A stretch of 64,000 nucleotides of DNA from Streptomyces tagetis (GTDB lineage: Bacteria > Actinomycetota > Actinomycetes > Streptomycetales > Streptomycetaceae): the NCBI RefSeq assembly GCF_018069565.1, contig NZ_JAGPNL010000002.1, positions 558,001 to 622,000 of the forward strand. Reading direction: 5' to 3'. A model generated the notes under the pieces. That model was not told the DNA's origin. It saw only the letters and a program-made list of their open reading frames with translations, and made no database searches. Positions 1 to 11,368 of the stretch are shown piece after piece. Every line of letters begins with the position of its first letter. Position 1 is the stretch's first letter. The position numbers were made by a program, and so were the translations under genes.

Positions 1-1022
<1,022 letters not shown>

Positions 1023-1359
1023 GCGCACCCTCGTTCCGCTCCCCAGGAGTCCTCGGCCGCCGAGGACTCGGAACCCCTCCGGAGACCGCCGCGCGGTCCC
1101 GTCCGTCGTGCGGGCGTCTGTACCCCGCACACGTCTTCGCAGTTCACGGATCTGCCCGATGAGGAAAATACGTCAGAGGCTAACCCGGGCGCCGGGAACC
1201 CACCAAGAAGTACCCCCGGACCGGGTGGGACCGCTCCCGCCGGCCACACACGTTCGAATGCGGCGGCCCGGGACGGGTATGCGTTCTGGGGAGCCGGTCC
1301 GGCCCGCGGTATCCGCCCCGGGCCCGTCGCCGCGACCGGCGCGGGAGGAAAGGGGCAGC
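1023..1359. other. Divergent intergenic region, kinase / PRC-barrel gene
   Basis: No gene is visible in these 337 bp. It contains the SigB-type promoter match described separately (1256-1280) for the rightward gene, a one-mismatch match for the leftward kinase gene (GTACCC on the plus strand at 1120-1125), and a short A/T-rich stretch near 1160-1172. Confidence 0.6.
1256..1280 (+). promoter_or_regulatory. SigB/SigF-type promoter of the PRC-barrel gene
   Basis: GAAT, 15 bases, then GGGTAT. This fits the GNNT-N14-16-GGGTAY consensus of the SigB family (osmotic/general stress) in Streptomyces with no mismatch, about 80 bp before the GTG start at 1360. Promoter activity is inferred from the match only. 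Confidence 0.55.
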
Positions 1360-1731
1360 GTGCCGACGGACAGCATCTGGTCGTTCCCGGCGGACAGCGG
1401 GTACGTGGAGGGGCAGGACCCCACGGGGTTCGCCGTCCACGCGAGTGACGGCGCCATCGGGCGCGTGGACCGGCAGGCCGGCCACTTCGGCATGCGGCAC
1501 CTGGTCGTCGACACGGGCGTGTGGGTCTTCGGCCGCAGCGCGCTCGTCCCGGTCGGCGTCGTCCGGCGCGTCGACCCGGCCGCCCGCACGGTGACCCTGG
1601 GGTGCACCCGGGCCGAGGTCAAGGCCGCGCCCCGCTTCCGTACCGACAGCGAGACCATGGACCGCGCGTACCTGGCGGCCGTCGGCGACTACTACCACCG
1701 GCTCACGGCGGGGGAGGCCCCCCGGAGCTGA
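1360..1731 (+). CDS. PRC-barrel domain protein
   Basis: Small soluble protein of 123 residues. Residues about 1-80 look like a PRC barrel: [20 protein letters not shown], then [33 protein letters not shown] charged tail with [10 protein letters not shown] follows. The fold is known from RimM and photosynthetic reaction-centre H subunits; in Streptomyces many stand-alone copies are stress-associated and of unknown function. The GTG start is chosen because GGAGGAAAGG lies 8-12 bases upstream; the open frame runs much further upstream but without coding character. A SigB-type promoter match precedes it. Confidence 0.8.
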   Translation: MPTDSIWSFPADSGYVEGQDPTGFAVHASDGAIGRVDRQAGHFGMRHLVVDTGVWVFGRSALVPVGVVRRVDPAARTVTLGCTRAEVKAAPRFRTDSETMDRAYLAAVGDYYHRLTAGEAPRS

Positions 1732-1756
1732 GCCGGCGCCGTGCCACCGCACGGCC

Positions 1757-1793
1757 GGGTCCGGAGCCGGACGCCGCGTCCGGCCCCGGACCC
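1757..1793. terminator. Bidirectional terminator hairpin
   Basis: GGGTCCGG, a single A, GCCGGACG, loop CCG, CGTCCGGC, a single C, CCGGACCC: two perfect 8-bp stems with one mismatch between them. It lies between the convergent PRC-barrel and ATPase genes. Confidence 0.8.
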
Positions 1794-1816
1794 GCCCGGC
1801 GCGCGGGCGCCCCCGC

Positions 1817-2251
1817 TCACCAGGGCAGGAAGACGTGGATGTCCTTGCCCCGCGCTCCGGTGACCACGCTCACCTGGTCGGACAGGGTGTGGATCAGATG
1901 CCAGCCGATGCCCCCGCCGCCGCTGCTGGGATGGAACGGACGGGGCGAGGGCTCCGTCGTACTGGTGTCGTGCATCACCACGTGCACCCCGTCGAAGGTC
2001 CGCCGCAGCCGCAACTGGAAGGGGCCCGGCGCGTACTGCACCGCGTTGGCCGCCAGTTCGGTGACGACCAGCAGGATGTCGTCCCAGTGCTCCGGCGCCG
2101 AGGGCGGTGACACCCGGGCCAGGTCGCCGAGGAAGTCCTCGGCGACCAGACGCGCACCGGTCACGTTGTGCAGTTCCCCGGTGAAGCTGGCGATGCGGTT
2201 CGTGATCTCCTCGGAAGCCAGTGTCCTGTCCCAACGCGGCTCGGCTGCCAT
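1817..2251 (-). CDS. ATP-binding protein, anti-sigma/RsbW-like serine kinase fold
   Basis: A 144-residue HATPase_c_2 protein of the RsbW/SpoIIAB type, a family that Streptomyces carries in many copies as regulators of SigB-like sigma factors. The N-box is ELAANAVQYAP and the glycine-rich box GGGGIGWHLI. Residues about 10-50 form the N-terminal helix-rich part. I use the ATG at 2249-2251, which has GGAAGG nearby; an upstream start would add seven residues. No sigma factor or antagonist is adjacent, so its partner is unknown. Candidates in the window are the sigma factor at 18.2-19 kb and the SpoIIE-type phosphatase at 36-38.5 kb, but nothing links them directly. Confidence 0.85.
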   Translation of the reverse strand: MAAEPRWDRTLASEEITNRIASFTGELHNVTGARLVAEDFLGDLARVSPPSAPEHWDDILLVVTELAANAVQYAPGPFQLRLRRTFDGVHVVMHDTSTTEPSPRPFHPSSGGGGIGWHLIHTLSDQVSVVTGARGKDIHVFLPW

Positions 2252-2426
2252 CTCGCCTTCCCGGCCCGGCACGGGCCGGGCATCGTCCTGTCCTGCGCCC
2301 CCTGGTTGGTTAGTTCCCGTGCGGGCGGAGCCTACGCGCGTGCACCTGGGACGGAGCGGTGCGCGGAAGCCGGGGAAGCCGCGGAAGGGGGCGGGACGGA
2401 GGGCGGACGGCGCCGGGGCGCGGGGG

Positions 2427-4328
2427 TCAGCGGAAGAACACGTTGTCCGAGTCGTCCCAGCCGGCCGGCTCCTCCGCGGGCGGCCGGCGGCGCGAGCGCG
2501 CCTCGTACATCGCGTCGATCTCGGCGGCGTAGGTCCGGACGATCTCGTCGCGGCGCAGCTTCATCGACGGCGTCAGCAATCCGCTGGCCACGTCGAACGG
2601 GTCCGGCAGGATACGGAAGACCCGGATCGACTCCGAACGGGAGACGGCGCTGTTGGCGGCGGCGACGGCCCGCGCGATCTCCTCGCGCAGCGCGTTCTCC
2701 TCTCGGGCCTCGCGGATCGACGCGTCGCCCTGGAGGGCCAGGCCCGCCCGCCAGTGCGACAGGAACCGCGGGTCCAGCGTGATCAGCGCGCCGACGCAGG
2801 GCCGGTTGTCGCCCACCACGACCGCCTGGTGGACGAGGGGGTGCTCGCGCAGCCGCTCCTCCAGCGCGGACGGCGACACGCTCTTGCCGCCGCTGGTGAT
2901 GATGACGTCCTTCTTGCGGCCCGTGATCGTCAGATAGCCCTCCTCGTCCAGGTGGCCGAGGTCGCCGGTGGCGAACCAGCCGTCGCGCAGCACCGTCCGC
3001 GTGGCCGCCTCCTGGCCCACGTACCCCTGGAACATCGAGGGGGCGCGGACCAGGATCTCCCCGTCCTTCGCCAGGTGGACGTCGACGCCGGGCAGCGGCT
3101 TGCCGACGGTGCCGGACTTCTCGCGGCCCAGCGGCTGCATGGTCAGCCCGCCGCTGGTCTCGGTCAGGCCGTACCCGTCGTGCACGTAGACACCGATGCC
3201 CTCGTAGAACAGGGACAGGTCGCGGCTGAGCGGCGAGCCGCCCGAGGTGGCACGGCGCACCCGCCCGCCGAGGGCCGTCCGCAGCCGGCGGTACACGGTC
3301 CGCTCGTACAGCGCGTGCTGCATCCGCAGGTCCAGGCCCGGCCCCGGCCCCCGGTCGAGGCGCCGGCGCTCCAGGGCCTCGGCGAAGTCCCGCGCGGTCT
3401 CCGCGGCCCGCTCGAACAGCGCGCCGCGGCCCGACTCCTGGGCGGTGCGCAGGAAGTTCTTGTAGAGCCGCTCCAGGACCGAGGGGACCGCGTAGAGGTA
3501 CGTCGGCCGCAGCGTGTTCAGGGCCCGGGACAGCGCCTCCTCGCTCATCGCGGGCTCGTGCCCCATCAGCAGCCCGCCGCGCAGGCAGAGCGTCTGGATC
3601 ATCAGCCCGTACACGTGGGAGAACGGCAGGAAGGCGAGGATGACGCCCTGCTCGCCCGGGGGCGCCACCGTGTGGCCCCAGCCGGCGAGCAGCGTGTCGC
3701 AGGGGCTGGCCACGCTGCGGTGGCTCAGCGCGCAGCCGAGGGCCTGCCCGGAGGTGCCCGAGGTGTAGGCGACGACCGCGGTGGAGTCCGGCAGGACGAT
3801 GCGGCGCATCGAGTCGACGGTGGCGGGCGGGATGTACTCGCCGCGCTCCATCAGCATCTCCACCGCGCCCGCGTCGAGCTGCCAGACGTGCTTGAGCGCG
3901 GGCAGGGTGGCACAGACCGAGCCGACGGTCATCACGCTCTGCTCGTCCTCGACCACCACGGCCACGCAGCGGGCGTCCCGCAGGATCCACTCGACCTGCT
4001 CGCGCGAGGAGGACGGGTAGATGGGGACGACCTCGGCGCCGACGGTCCACAGGGCGTAGCTGAAGAGGGTCCACTCGTACCGGGTGCGGGCGAGGATGGC
4101 GACCCGGTCGCCGGGGGACGTGCCGCAGACGATCAGGCCCTTGGCCAGCGCGACCACCTCGTCCCGGAACTGCGCCGCCGTCACCGTCTCCCACTCGGCG
4201 GAGGGCGGCACGGGCCGCCGCGCGAGCACCGGGAGCCGGGGCGTGCGGTCCGCCCTCTCGAACACACTGTCGGCGAGTCCGCCGGTCAGGGGCGAGGCGG
4301 CGGGGGGAGCGAGGGCGAGTTCGCGCAT
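2427..4328 (-). CDS. fadD: Long-chain acyl-CoA synthetase (AMP-binding)
   Basis: A 633-residue member of the ANL superfamily; it activates a fatty acid with ATP to an acyl-adenylate and then the CoA thioester. Visible motifs are the P-loop-like VAYTSGTSGQALGCALSH, DGYGLTETSGG (A5), TGDLGHLDEEGYLTITGRKKDVIITSGGKSVSP (A7-A8) and the late lysine region MKLRRDEIVRTYAAEI. Length and motifs fit FACL/FadD15-like proteins. The start with AGGAG eight bases upstream is used rather than a GTG 45 bp earlier. It follows the ATPase gene's region on the same strand with a 175-bp gap. Substrate chain length cannot be read from the sequence. Confidence 0.9.
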   Translation of the reverse strand: MRELALAPPAASPLTGGLADSVFERADRTPRLPVLARRPVPPSAEWETVTAAQFRDEVVALAKGLIVCGTSPGDRVAILARTRYEWTLFSYALWTVGAEVVPIYPSSSREQVEWILRDARCVAVVVEDEQSVMTVGSVCATLPALKHVWQLDAGAVEMLMERGEYIPPATVDSMRRIVLPDSTAVVAYTSGTSGQALGCALSHRSVASPCDTLLAGWGHTVAPPGEQGVILAFLPFSHVYGLMIQTLCLRGGLLMGHEPAMSEEALSRALNTLRPTYLYAVPSVLERLYKNFLRTAQESGRGALFERAAETARDFAEALERRRLDRGPGPGLDLRMQHALYERTVYRRLRTALGGRVRRATSGGSPLSRDLSLFYEGIGVYVHDGYGLTETSGGLTMQPLGREKSGTVGKPLPGVDVHLAKDGEILVRAPSMFQGYVGQEAATRTVLRDGWFATGDLGHLDEEGYLTITGRKKDVIITSGGKSVSPSALEERLREHPLVHQAVVVGDNRPCVGALITLDPRFLSHWRAGLALQGDASIREAREENALREEIARAVAAANSAVSRSESIRVFRILPDPFDVASGLLTPSMKLRRDEIVRTYAAEIDAMYEARSRRRPPAEEPAGWDDSDNVFFR

Positions 4329-4483
4329 GCGCTGCTCCTGAGCTGTACAGAGGGTGACGTCGCGGATGGGCACCGTCAGCGGCCGGGGAGCTCGAATCTA
4401 GCCGAGCCGGGGACGCCGGGGGGCCGGGACGGCAGAAGTGTGGCCGCCTGGTGATCTCGGCCCGAACGGGGGACCCGGGGAGC

Positions 4484-4717
4484 ATGACCTTCACGAACCC
4501 CGATCCCGATCCCGAGCGCACCACCGGCCTGGAGCCGGGTGGCGGTGTCCCGCCCGGCGAGACCCCGCCCGCGGAGAGCAGCCTGCCGGAGGCCGGGCCC
4601 TACGAATCGCACAATCCGCCCAAGGGCTGGGCGAAGGGCCCGCTGACAATGATCCTCGCCCTGGTGGTGGTCTTCGCGGCCGGCCTGCTGGCGTACGCCC
4701 TCGCCCTGATCTTCTGA
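4484..4717 (+). CDS. DUF6480 family small membrane protein
   Basis: A 77-residue protein with a Pro/Gly-rich, charged N-terminal half starting MTFTNPDPDPERTTGLEPGG and one C-terminal membrane span (PLTMILALVVVFAAGLLAYALALIF region). The opening NPDPDPERTTGLEPGGGVPPGETPP-like pattern is typical of DUF6480 in Streptomyces; the function is unknown. The ATG at 4484 has GGGGAG directly upstream; an earlier ATG in frame lacks one. It diverges from the acyl-CoA synthetase gene. Confidence 0.85.
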   Translation: MTFTNPDPDPERTTGLEPGGGVPPGETPPAESSLPEAGPYESHNPPKGWAKGPLTMILALVVVFAAGLLAYALALIF

Positions 4718-4811
4718 CCGGCCGCCCCGCCCCGCCCGGCGCACCGCCACCACCTCGGCCGCCGGGGCGCCCCCCGCTGCCCGCGCGCCGGACGGCCCCC
4801 GTCGACCGGTG

Positions 4812-5903
4812 TCAGGCCGCCTGGGTGCGGTCGACACAGGCGGCGACCACCTCGCGCAGGCTGCCGGTCCGTTCCAGCAGCTCGCGCTGGACCCGGGCGC
4901 CGTTGCCGTGCCGCAGCAGCTCCGCGGCGCCCTCGCGGACCCGGTCCAGGTCGCCGTCGGCGGCCAGCGCCTCCCCGGTGTGCGCCAGGAGCCGGTCCAC
5001 CACCGCGGCGGCAGGCGCACGCCGCAGCGTCTCCGGGTGCAGCAGTTCCCCGGTCAGCCCGGAGCGGGCGGCCCGCCAGGCGGCCAGCCGCAGCAGGCTC
5101 ACGCTGTGCCCGGCCGGCGCCGCGCCCTCCCGCCACTCCCGTACGGCCGTCTCCACCAGGGCGCGGGCCAGCGCGGCGACCAGGACGGCGGTCCGGGCGT
5201 CCAGGCAGACGTCCGCGACCCGGAACTCCACCGTCGGATAGCGCGGCGAGAGCCGGACGTCGAAGTAGACCATCCCCTCGTCGAGGATGGTGCCGGTGGC
5301 GACCATGCCGGCGACCCGCCGCCGGTACTCCGCCGCCGAGCCGAACAGCTCCGTCGGACCGGCCGACGGCCAGCGCTGCCAGACCCGGCTGCGGTAGCTG
5401 CTGTACGAGGAGTCCCGGCCCTGCCAGAAGGGGGAGTTGGCGCTGAGCGCGCAGAGCACCGGCAGCCACGGCCGCACCCGGTCGATCACCGCGACGCCCT
5501 CCTCGTCGCCGCCCACGGCCACGTGCACATGGCAGCCGAGCACCAGTTGCTCGTGGACCACGACGCCGTACTGGGCGGCCATCCACCGGTAGCGCCGGCC
5601 CCCGCCGACGCAGGGCGTCACCGGCAGCGGGGAGGTGGCGAGCGCGGCGACCGCGCAGCCGGCCTCCCGGGCGTGCCGCGCCGCCTCCGCGCGGCAGCGC
5701 ACGATCTCGGCGTGCAGCTTCCCCAGGTCCGCCTGCGGACGCGTGGCGAACTCCAGCATCTGGTCGTGGAGTTCCTCCTCGAAGGCACCCCGCGGGGCGA
5801 CGTCGCGTCCGGCGTGGGCGAGGACGGCGGACGACTGCGCCCGCGGCTCCCCGGAATCCGGGTCGACCAGGAGGAGTTCCTCCTCCACTCCGACGGTACG
5901 CAC
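4812..5903 (-). CDS. ybdK: Carboxylate-amine ligase YbdK / glutamate-cysteine ligase type 2
   Basis: A 363-residue GCS2-family enzyme. The N-terminus TVGVEEELLLVDPDSGEPR carries the glutamate-rich metal/ATP site of this family, and later motifs are ELHDQMLEFATRPQADL, LGCHVHVAVGG and EFRVADVCLDARTAVL. Family members ligate glutamate or another amino acid to an amine, with weak glutamate-cysteine ligase activity known for E. coli YbdK; the real substrate here is unknown. I use the GTG at 5901-5903, before VRTVGVEEEL, with AGAGGG upstream; the frame is open for 26 more codons. Confidence 0.88.
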   Translation of the reverse strand: MRTVGVEEELLLVDPDSGEPRAQSSAVLAHAGRDVAPRGAFEEELHDQMLEFATRPQADLGKLHAEIVRCRAEAARHAREAGCAVAALATSPLPVTPCVGGGRRYRWMAAQYGVVVHEQLVLGCHVHVAVGGDEEGVAVIDRVRPWLPVLCALSANSPFWQGRDSSYSSYRSRVWQRWPSAGPTELFGSAAEYRRRVAGMVATGTILDEGMVYFDVRLSPRYPTVEFRVADVCLDARTAVLVAALARALVETAVREWREGAAPAGHSVSLLRLAAWRAARSGLTGELLHPETLRRAPAAAVVDRLLAHTGEALAADGDLDRVREGAAELLRHGNGARVQRELLERTGSLREVVAACVDRTQAA

Positions 5904-6006
5904 CTGATGCCGCCCTCTCTGCGGGCCCCGCCGCGGCGCCGGCGGGGCGCTCCCGCCCGTGCACCCCGTCTGCCCCCTCACACCGGGCGGACACCTCCCC
6001 GGCGCC

Positions 6007-8238
6007 TCACGGGAGCGACGGCGCGTCCGGGGTGAGCCACACCGTGGCCAGCGGCGGCAGCGTGATCCGGACCGCGCCGTCCACGGGCTCGACCGGGCCG
6101 GTCCCGGTGACGCCGCTGCCGCCGTACCGCGCGTCGTCGGTGTTGAGGACCTCCTGCCAGGCGCCGGCGCCCTCCGGCACGGCGAGCGCGTAGTCGTGGC
6201 GGACGACGGGGGAGAAGTTCGACACCGCCAGCAGCGGGGCGCCGCCCGCGTCCAGCCGCAGGAAGGCGAGGACGTTGTCGTCGGCCGCGTCCACCCGCAC
6301 CCAGCTAAACCCGGCCGGGTCGGTGTCGCGCTGCCACAGCGCCGGAGTGCCCAGGTAGCGGGCGTTCAGGTCCCGGACCAGGTCCCGCACCCCGCGGTGG
6401 TCGCCCGCCGAGTGGTACCCGTCGTCCAGCAGCCACCACTCGGGCCCGTCCTTCTGCGACCACTCCCCGCCCTGCGCGAACTCCTGCCCCATGAAGAGGA
6501 GTTGCTTGCCGGGGTGGGCCCACATGAAGCCCAGGTATGCGCGGAGCCCGGCCCGCCGCTGCCACCAGTCGCCCGGCATCTTGGAGACCAGGGACCGCTT
6601 GCCGTGCACCACCTCGTCGTGCGAGATCGGCAGCACGTAGTTCTCGCTGTACGCGTACACCATCGAGAAGGTCATCTCGTGGTGGTGGTGCCTGCGGTGC
6701 ACCGGCTCGTGGCCCATGTACTCCAGCGAGTCGTGCATCCACCCCATGTTCCACTTGAAGCCGAAGCCGAGCCCGCCGGTGTCGGTCGGCCGCGTCACCC
6801 CGCCCCAGGCGGTCGACTCCTCCGCGATCGTCACCACCCCGGGGCAGCGGCGGTAGACGGTCGCGTTCATCTCCTGGAGGAACGCCACCGCCGCCAGGTC
6901 CTCCCGCCCGCCGTACACGTTGGGCTCCCACTGGCCGGAGTCCCGCGAGTAGTCCAGGTAGAGCATCGAGGCGACGGCGTCGACGCGCAGCCCGTCGATG
7001 TGGAACTCCTCGCACCAGTACACGGCGTTCGCCACGAGGAAGTTGCGCACCTCGGTCCGGGCGAAGTCGAAGGTGTACGTCCCCCAGTCCGGGTGCTCCG
7101 CGCGCCGCGCGTCCCCCGGCTCGTACAGCGGGTCCCCGTCGAAGCGGGCCAGCGCCCAGTCGTCCTTCGGGAAGTGCGCCGGCACCCAGTCCAGGATCAC
7201 GCCGACGCCCGCCCGGTGCAGGGCGTCGACCAGGTACCGGAAGTCGTCGGGGGAGCCGAGCCGCGCGGTCGGCGCGTAGAAGCCGGTGATCTGGTAGCCC
7301 CAGGACGGCCCGTAGGGGTGCTCGGCGACCGGCATCAGCTCGACGTGGGTGAAGCCGAGGTCCCGGACGTAGGCGGGGAGCACGTCGGCCAGCTCGCGGT
7401 AGGAGAGTCCGGGCCGCCAGGACGGCAGGTGCACCTCGTACACCGAGAACGGCGCCTCGTGCACCGGCACGGCGCCCCGGCCGCGCATCCACTCCCCGTC
7501 GCCCCACGTGTGGTGCGAGGCGGTCACGACCGAGGCCGTGGCCGGCGGCTCCTCCGTCCGGCGGGCCATCGGGTCGGCCTTCAGGAACCGCTGCCCGTAC
7601 CGCGAGTGGATCTCGAACTTGTACCGCGCGCCCTCCCCGATCCCGGGCAGGAACAGCTCCCAGACGCCCGAGGAGCCCAGCGAGCGCATCGGGAACGCCG
7701 TCCCGTCCCAGTGCGTGAAGTCGCCGGCCACCCGCACCCCCCGGGCGTTCGGCGCCCACACCGTGAACCGGGTGCCCGTCACGCCCTGGTGGCTCATCGG
7801 CTCCGCGCCCAGCGCCCGCCACACCTGCTCGTGCCGGCCCTCGCCGATCAGGTGCAGATCCGTGTCGCCGAGCGCGGGCAGGAAGCGGTACGGGTCCTCC
7901 GTCTCCCGCTCGCCCTCCTCGTACGCCACGATCAGCCGGTACTCCGGGATCTCCGGCAGGTCCAGGACGCCGGAGAAGAGCCCGTCCCCCTCCGAGACGA
8001 GGTCGTGCCGCTCCCCGCCGACGACCACGCCCACCCGGCGCGCGAAGGGGCGCAGCGCCCGGAAGGCGATCCCGCCGGGCACCGGATGGGCGCCGAGCAG
8101 GGCGTGCGGATCGTGGTGCGCGCCCGCCAGCAGCCGCCCGCGGTCGGCGGGATCGAGGGGCGGCGCGGTGCCGTACGGCCCGATGACGGGCGGGACGGGA
8201 CCGGAGGGCTCGGGGAGGGTGGTGTCGCGGAGGGCCAC
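6007..8238 (-). CDS. glgB: 1,4-alpha-glucan branching enzyme
   Basis: GlgB transfers alpha-1,4 chains to alpha-1,6 branch points. The 743-residue protein has an N-terminal extension and CBM48 domain (about 40-240, with [19 protein letters not shown]), then a GH13 barrel. Catalytic residues are the nucleophile Asp in GLRVDAV (about residue 420), the acid Glu in VVTIAEES (about 473) and the transition-state Asp in [13 protein letters not shown]. It is the last gene of glgE-treS-mak-glgB. Its GTG start lies three bases after the mak stop and GAGGAGA overlaps that stop, so translation is probably coupled. In this pathway GlgB branches the linear chains made by GlgE. Confidence 0.97.
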   Translation of the reverse strand: MALRDTTLPEPSGPVPPVIGPYGTAPPLDPADRGRLLAGAHHDPHALLGAHPVPGGIAFRALRPFARRVGVVVGGERHDLVSEGDGLFSGVLDLPEIPEYRLIVAYEEGERETEDPYRFLPALGDTDLHLIGEGRHEQVWRALGAEPMSHQGVTGTRFTVWAPNARGVRVAGDFTHWDGTAFPMRSLGSSGVWELFLPGIGEGARYKFEIHSRYGQRFLKADPMARRTEEPPATASVVTASHHTWGDGEWMRGRGAVPVHEAPFSVYEVHLPSWRPGLSYRELADVLPAYVRDLGFTHVELMPVAEHPYGPSWGYQITGFYAPTARLGSPDDFRYLVDALHRAGVGVILDWVPAHFPKDDWALARFDGDPLYEPGDARRAEHPDWGTYTFDFARTEVRNFLVANAVYWCEEFHIDGLRVDAVASMLYLDYSRDSGQWEPNVYGGREDLAAVAFLQEMNATVYRRCPGVVTIAEESTAWGGVTRPTDTGGLGFGFKWNMGWMHDSLEYMGHEPVHRRHHHHEMTFSMVYAYSENYVLPISHDEVVHGKRSLVSKMPGDWWQRRAGLRAYLGFMWAHPGKQLLFMGQEFAQGGEWSQKDGPEWWLLDDGYHSAGDHRGVRDLVRDLNARYLGTPALWQRDTDPAGFSWVRVDAADDNVLAFLRLDAGGAPLLAVSNFSPVVRHDYALAVPEGAGAWQEVLNTDDARYGGSGVTGTGPVEPVDGAVRITLPPLATVWLTPDAPSLP

Positions 8239-8241
8239 GGG

Positions 8242-9621
8242 TCAGTCTCCTCTCACGGCGAGTCGTTCGATCGCCGCCATGGGTACGGGAAGCCAGTCGG
8301 GACGGTGGCGGGCCTCGTACAGCACCTCATAGACCGCCCGGTCCGTCTCGTAGGCGCGCAGCAGGCCGTGCTCCTCGCGGGGGTCCCAGCCGGCGCGGGA
8401 GGCGTACCCCGCGCAGTACGCCTCGCGGCAGCGCAGGGCCCATTCGGGACGCCACGGGCGGCGCTGGCGGGCGGCGTAGTCGAAGGAGCGCAGCATGCCC
8501 GCGATGTCCCGGACCGGGGAGTGGGCGCTGCGCCGCTCGGACAGCGGCCGGGACGGCTCGCCCTCGAAGTCGATGACGAACCAGTCCCGGCCGGCCCGCA
8601 GCACCTGACCCAGGTGGAGGTCGCCGTGGACGCGCTGGTCGGGCGGGCCGGAGTCGCAGCCGGCCAGCGCCTCGAAGGCCCCGCGCAGCCCGGGGACGTA
8701 GGGGCCGAGCGCGGGCACGCAGCGCGCGGCGGCGGTCAGCCGTTCGGACATCGCCGCCGCCGTCCGGGAGTTCTCCCCGGCGGGCGCGGCGGGCGCCGCG
8801 GGCGCGGCCGGGAAGGCGGAGGCGAGTGCCAGGTGCACGTCGGCGGTGGCCCGCCCCAGCGCGTGGGCCTCGGCGGTGAACTCCTCCCCGCGTCCCAGCG
8901 CGGCGAGGGCGAGGGTCCAGCCGTCGGTGGCGTCGTGCAGGAAGGGCTGGAGCACGCCGAGCGTCGCCTCGTACGGGTGGGTCGTGCGCAGCCACGCGAC
9001 GGGCGCGGGGACCCGGTCGCACCCCTGCCGGGCCAGCGCGCCCGGCACCTCCAGGTCGGGGTTGACGCCGGGCTGGATACGCCGGAACAGCTTGAGGATG
9101 TACGCGTCGCCGTACACCAGGGAGGAGTTGGACTGCTCGGCGTCCAGCAGCCGGGGCGCGAGACCGGCCGGCACGGGGCGGGCCGGGTCCCGTTCGAAGC
9201 GGAGCGGGCCGGTGGTGCCCGGGTGCCGGAGCCGTTCCAGGAGGAGCTGGGCGGTGCGCGGGTCGTGCAGCGCGTCGTAGACCGTCCGCCCGGCCAGCGG
9301 CCCTTCCCGTACCCGGCCGATGAGCGCCCGCCCCAGGTGCGGTGCCGGGCGCTCGCGGACGTCGAGGAGGAGCTGGTAGCAGTCGCCGGCCGGGGGAGCG
9401 CCGCCGGGGGCGGGCACGGAGCCGTGCCCCGTGTGGACGAGCAGGTGCAGACAGCCCGGGAAGAGTTCCGTCATCGACAGCAGCGCGAGGTCGGCCACGG
9501 GCCGGTCCTTGCCCGCGAACCAGCGCTGGCGCGGCAGCCAGTCCCGCAGCAGCCCGCCGAGCGAGGCCATCGGCTCGGCGAGGTGCGCGGGCCTGGGGCG
9601 CGGGGGAGCGGTCTTCTGCAT
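8242..9621 (-). CDS. mak: Maltokinase (Pep2/Mak)
   Basis: ATP-dependent maltokinase that makes maltose-1-phosphate, the donor for GlgE. The 459-residue protein has the aminoglycoside-phosphotransferase-like fold: VHGDLHLGQVL (about residue 330) as catalytic loop and WFVIDFEGEPSRPLSERR as metal-binding motif, both diagnostic of Mak/Pep2. The N-terminal cap domain contains LGGLLRDWLPRQRWFAGKDR. It sits between treS (28 bp upstream) and glgB (3 bp downstream). In many actinobacteria Mak is fused to or complexed with TreS; here it is a separate gene. Confidence 0.95.
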   Translation of the reverse strand: MQKTAPPRPRPAHLAEPMASLGGLLRDWLPRQRWFAGKDRPVADLALLSMTELFPGCLHLLVHTGHGSVPAPGGAPPAGDCYQLLLDVRERPAPHLGRALIGRVREGPLAGRTVYDALHDPRTAQLLLERLRHPGTTGPLRFERDPARPVPAGLAPRLLDAEQSNSSLVYGDAYILKLFRRIQPGVNPDLEVPGALARQGCDRVPAPVAWLRTTHPYEATLGVLQPFLHDATDGWTLALAALGRGEEFTAEAHALGRATADVHLALASAFPAAPAAPAAPAGENSRTAAAMSERLTAAARCVPALGPYVPGLRGAFEALAGCDSGPPDQRVHGDLHLGQVLRAGRDWFVIDFEGEPSRPLSERRSAHSPVRDIAGMLRSFDYAARQRRPWRPEWALRCREAYCAGYASRAGWDPREEHGLLRAYETDRAVYEVLYEARHRPDWLPVPMAAIERLAVRGD

Positions 9622-9649
9622 GGTGACGCGTCCTTTCCTCGGCCCGCGG

Positions 9650-11364
<1,715 letters not shown>

Positions 11365-11368
<4 letters not shown>

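Noticed and set aside
1521..4454. Open frame of 977 codons on the plus strand
   Set aside because: It is antisense to the ATPase and acyl-CoA synthetase genes; composition is Arg/Gly/Ala-rich with no domain. Typical of high-GC DNA.
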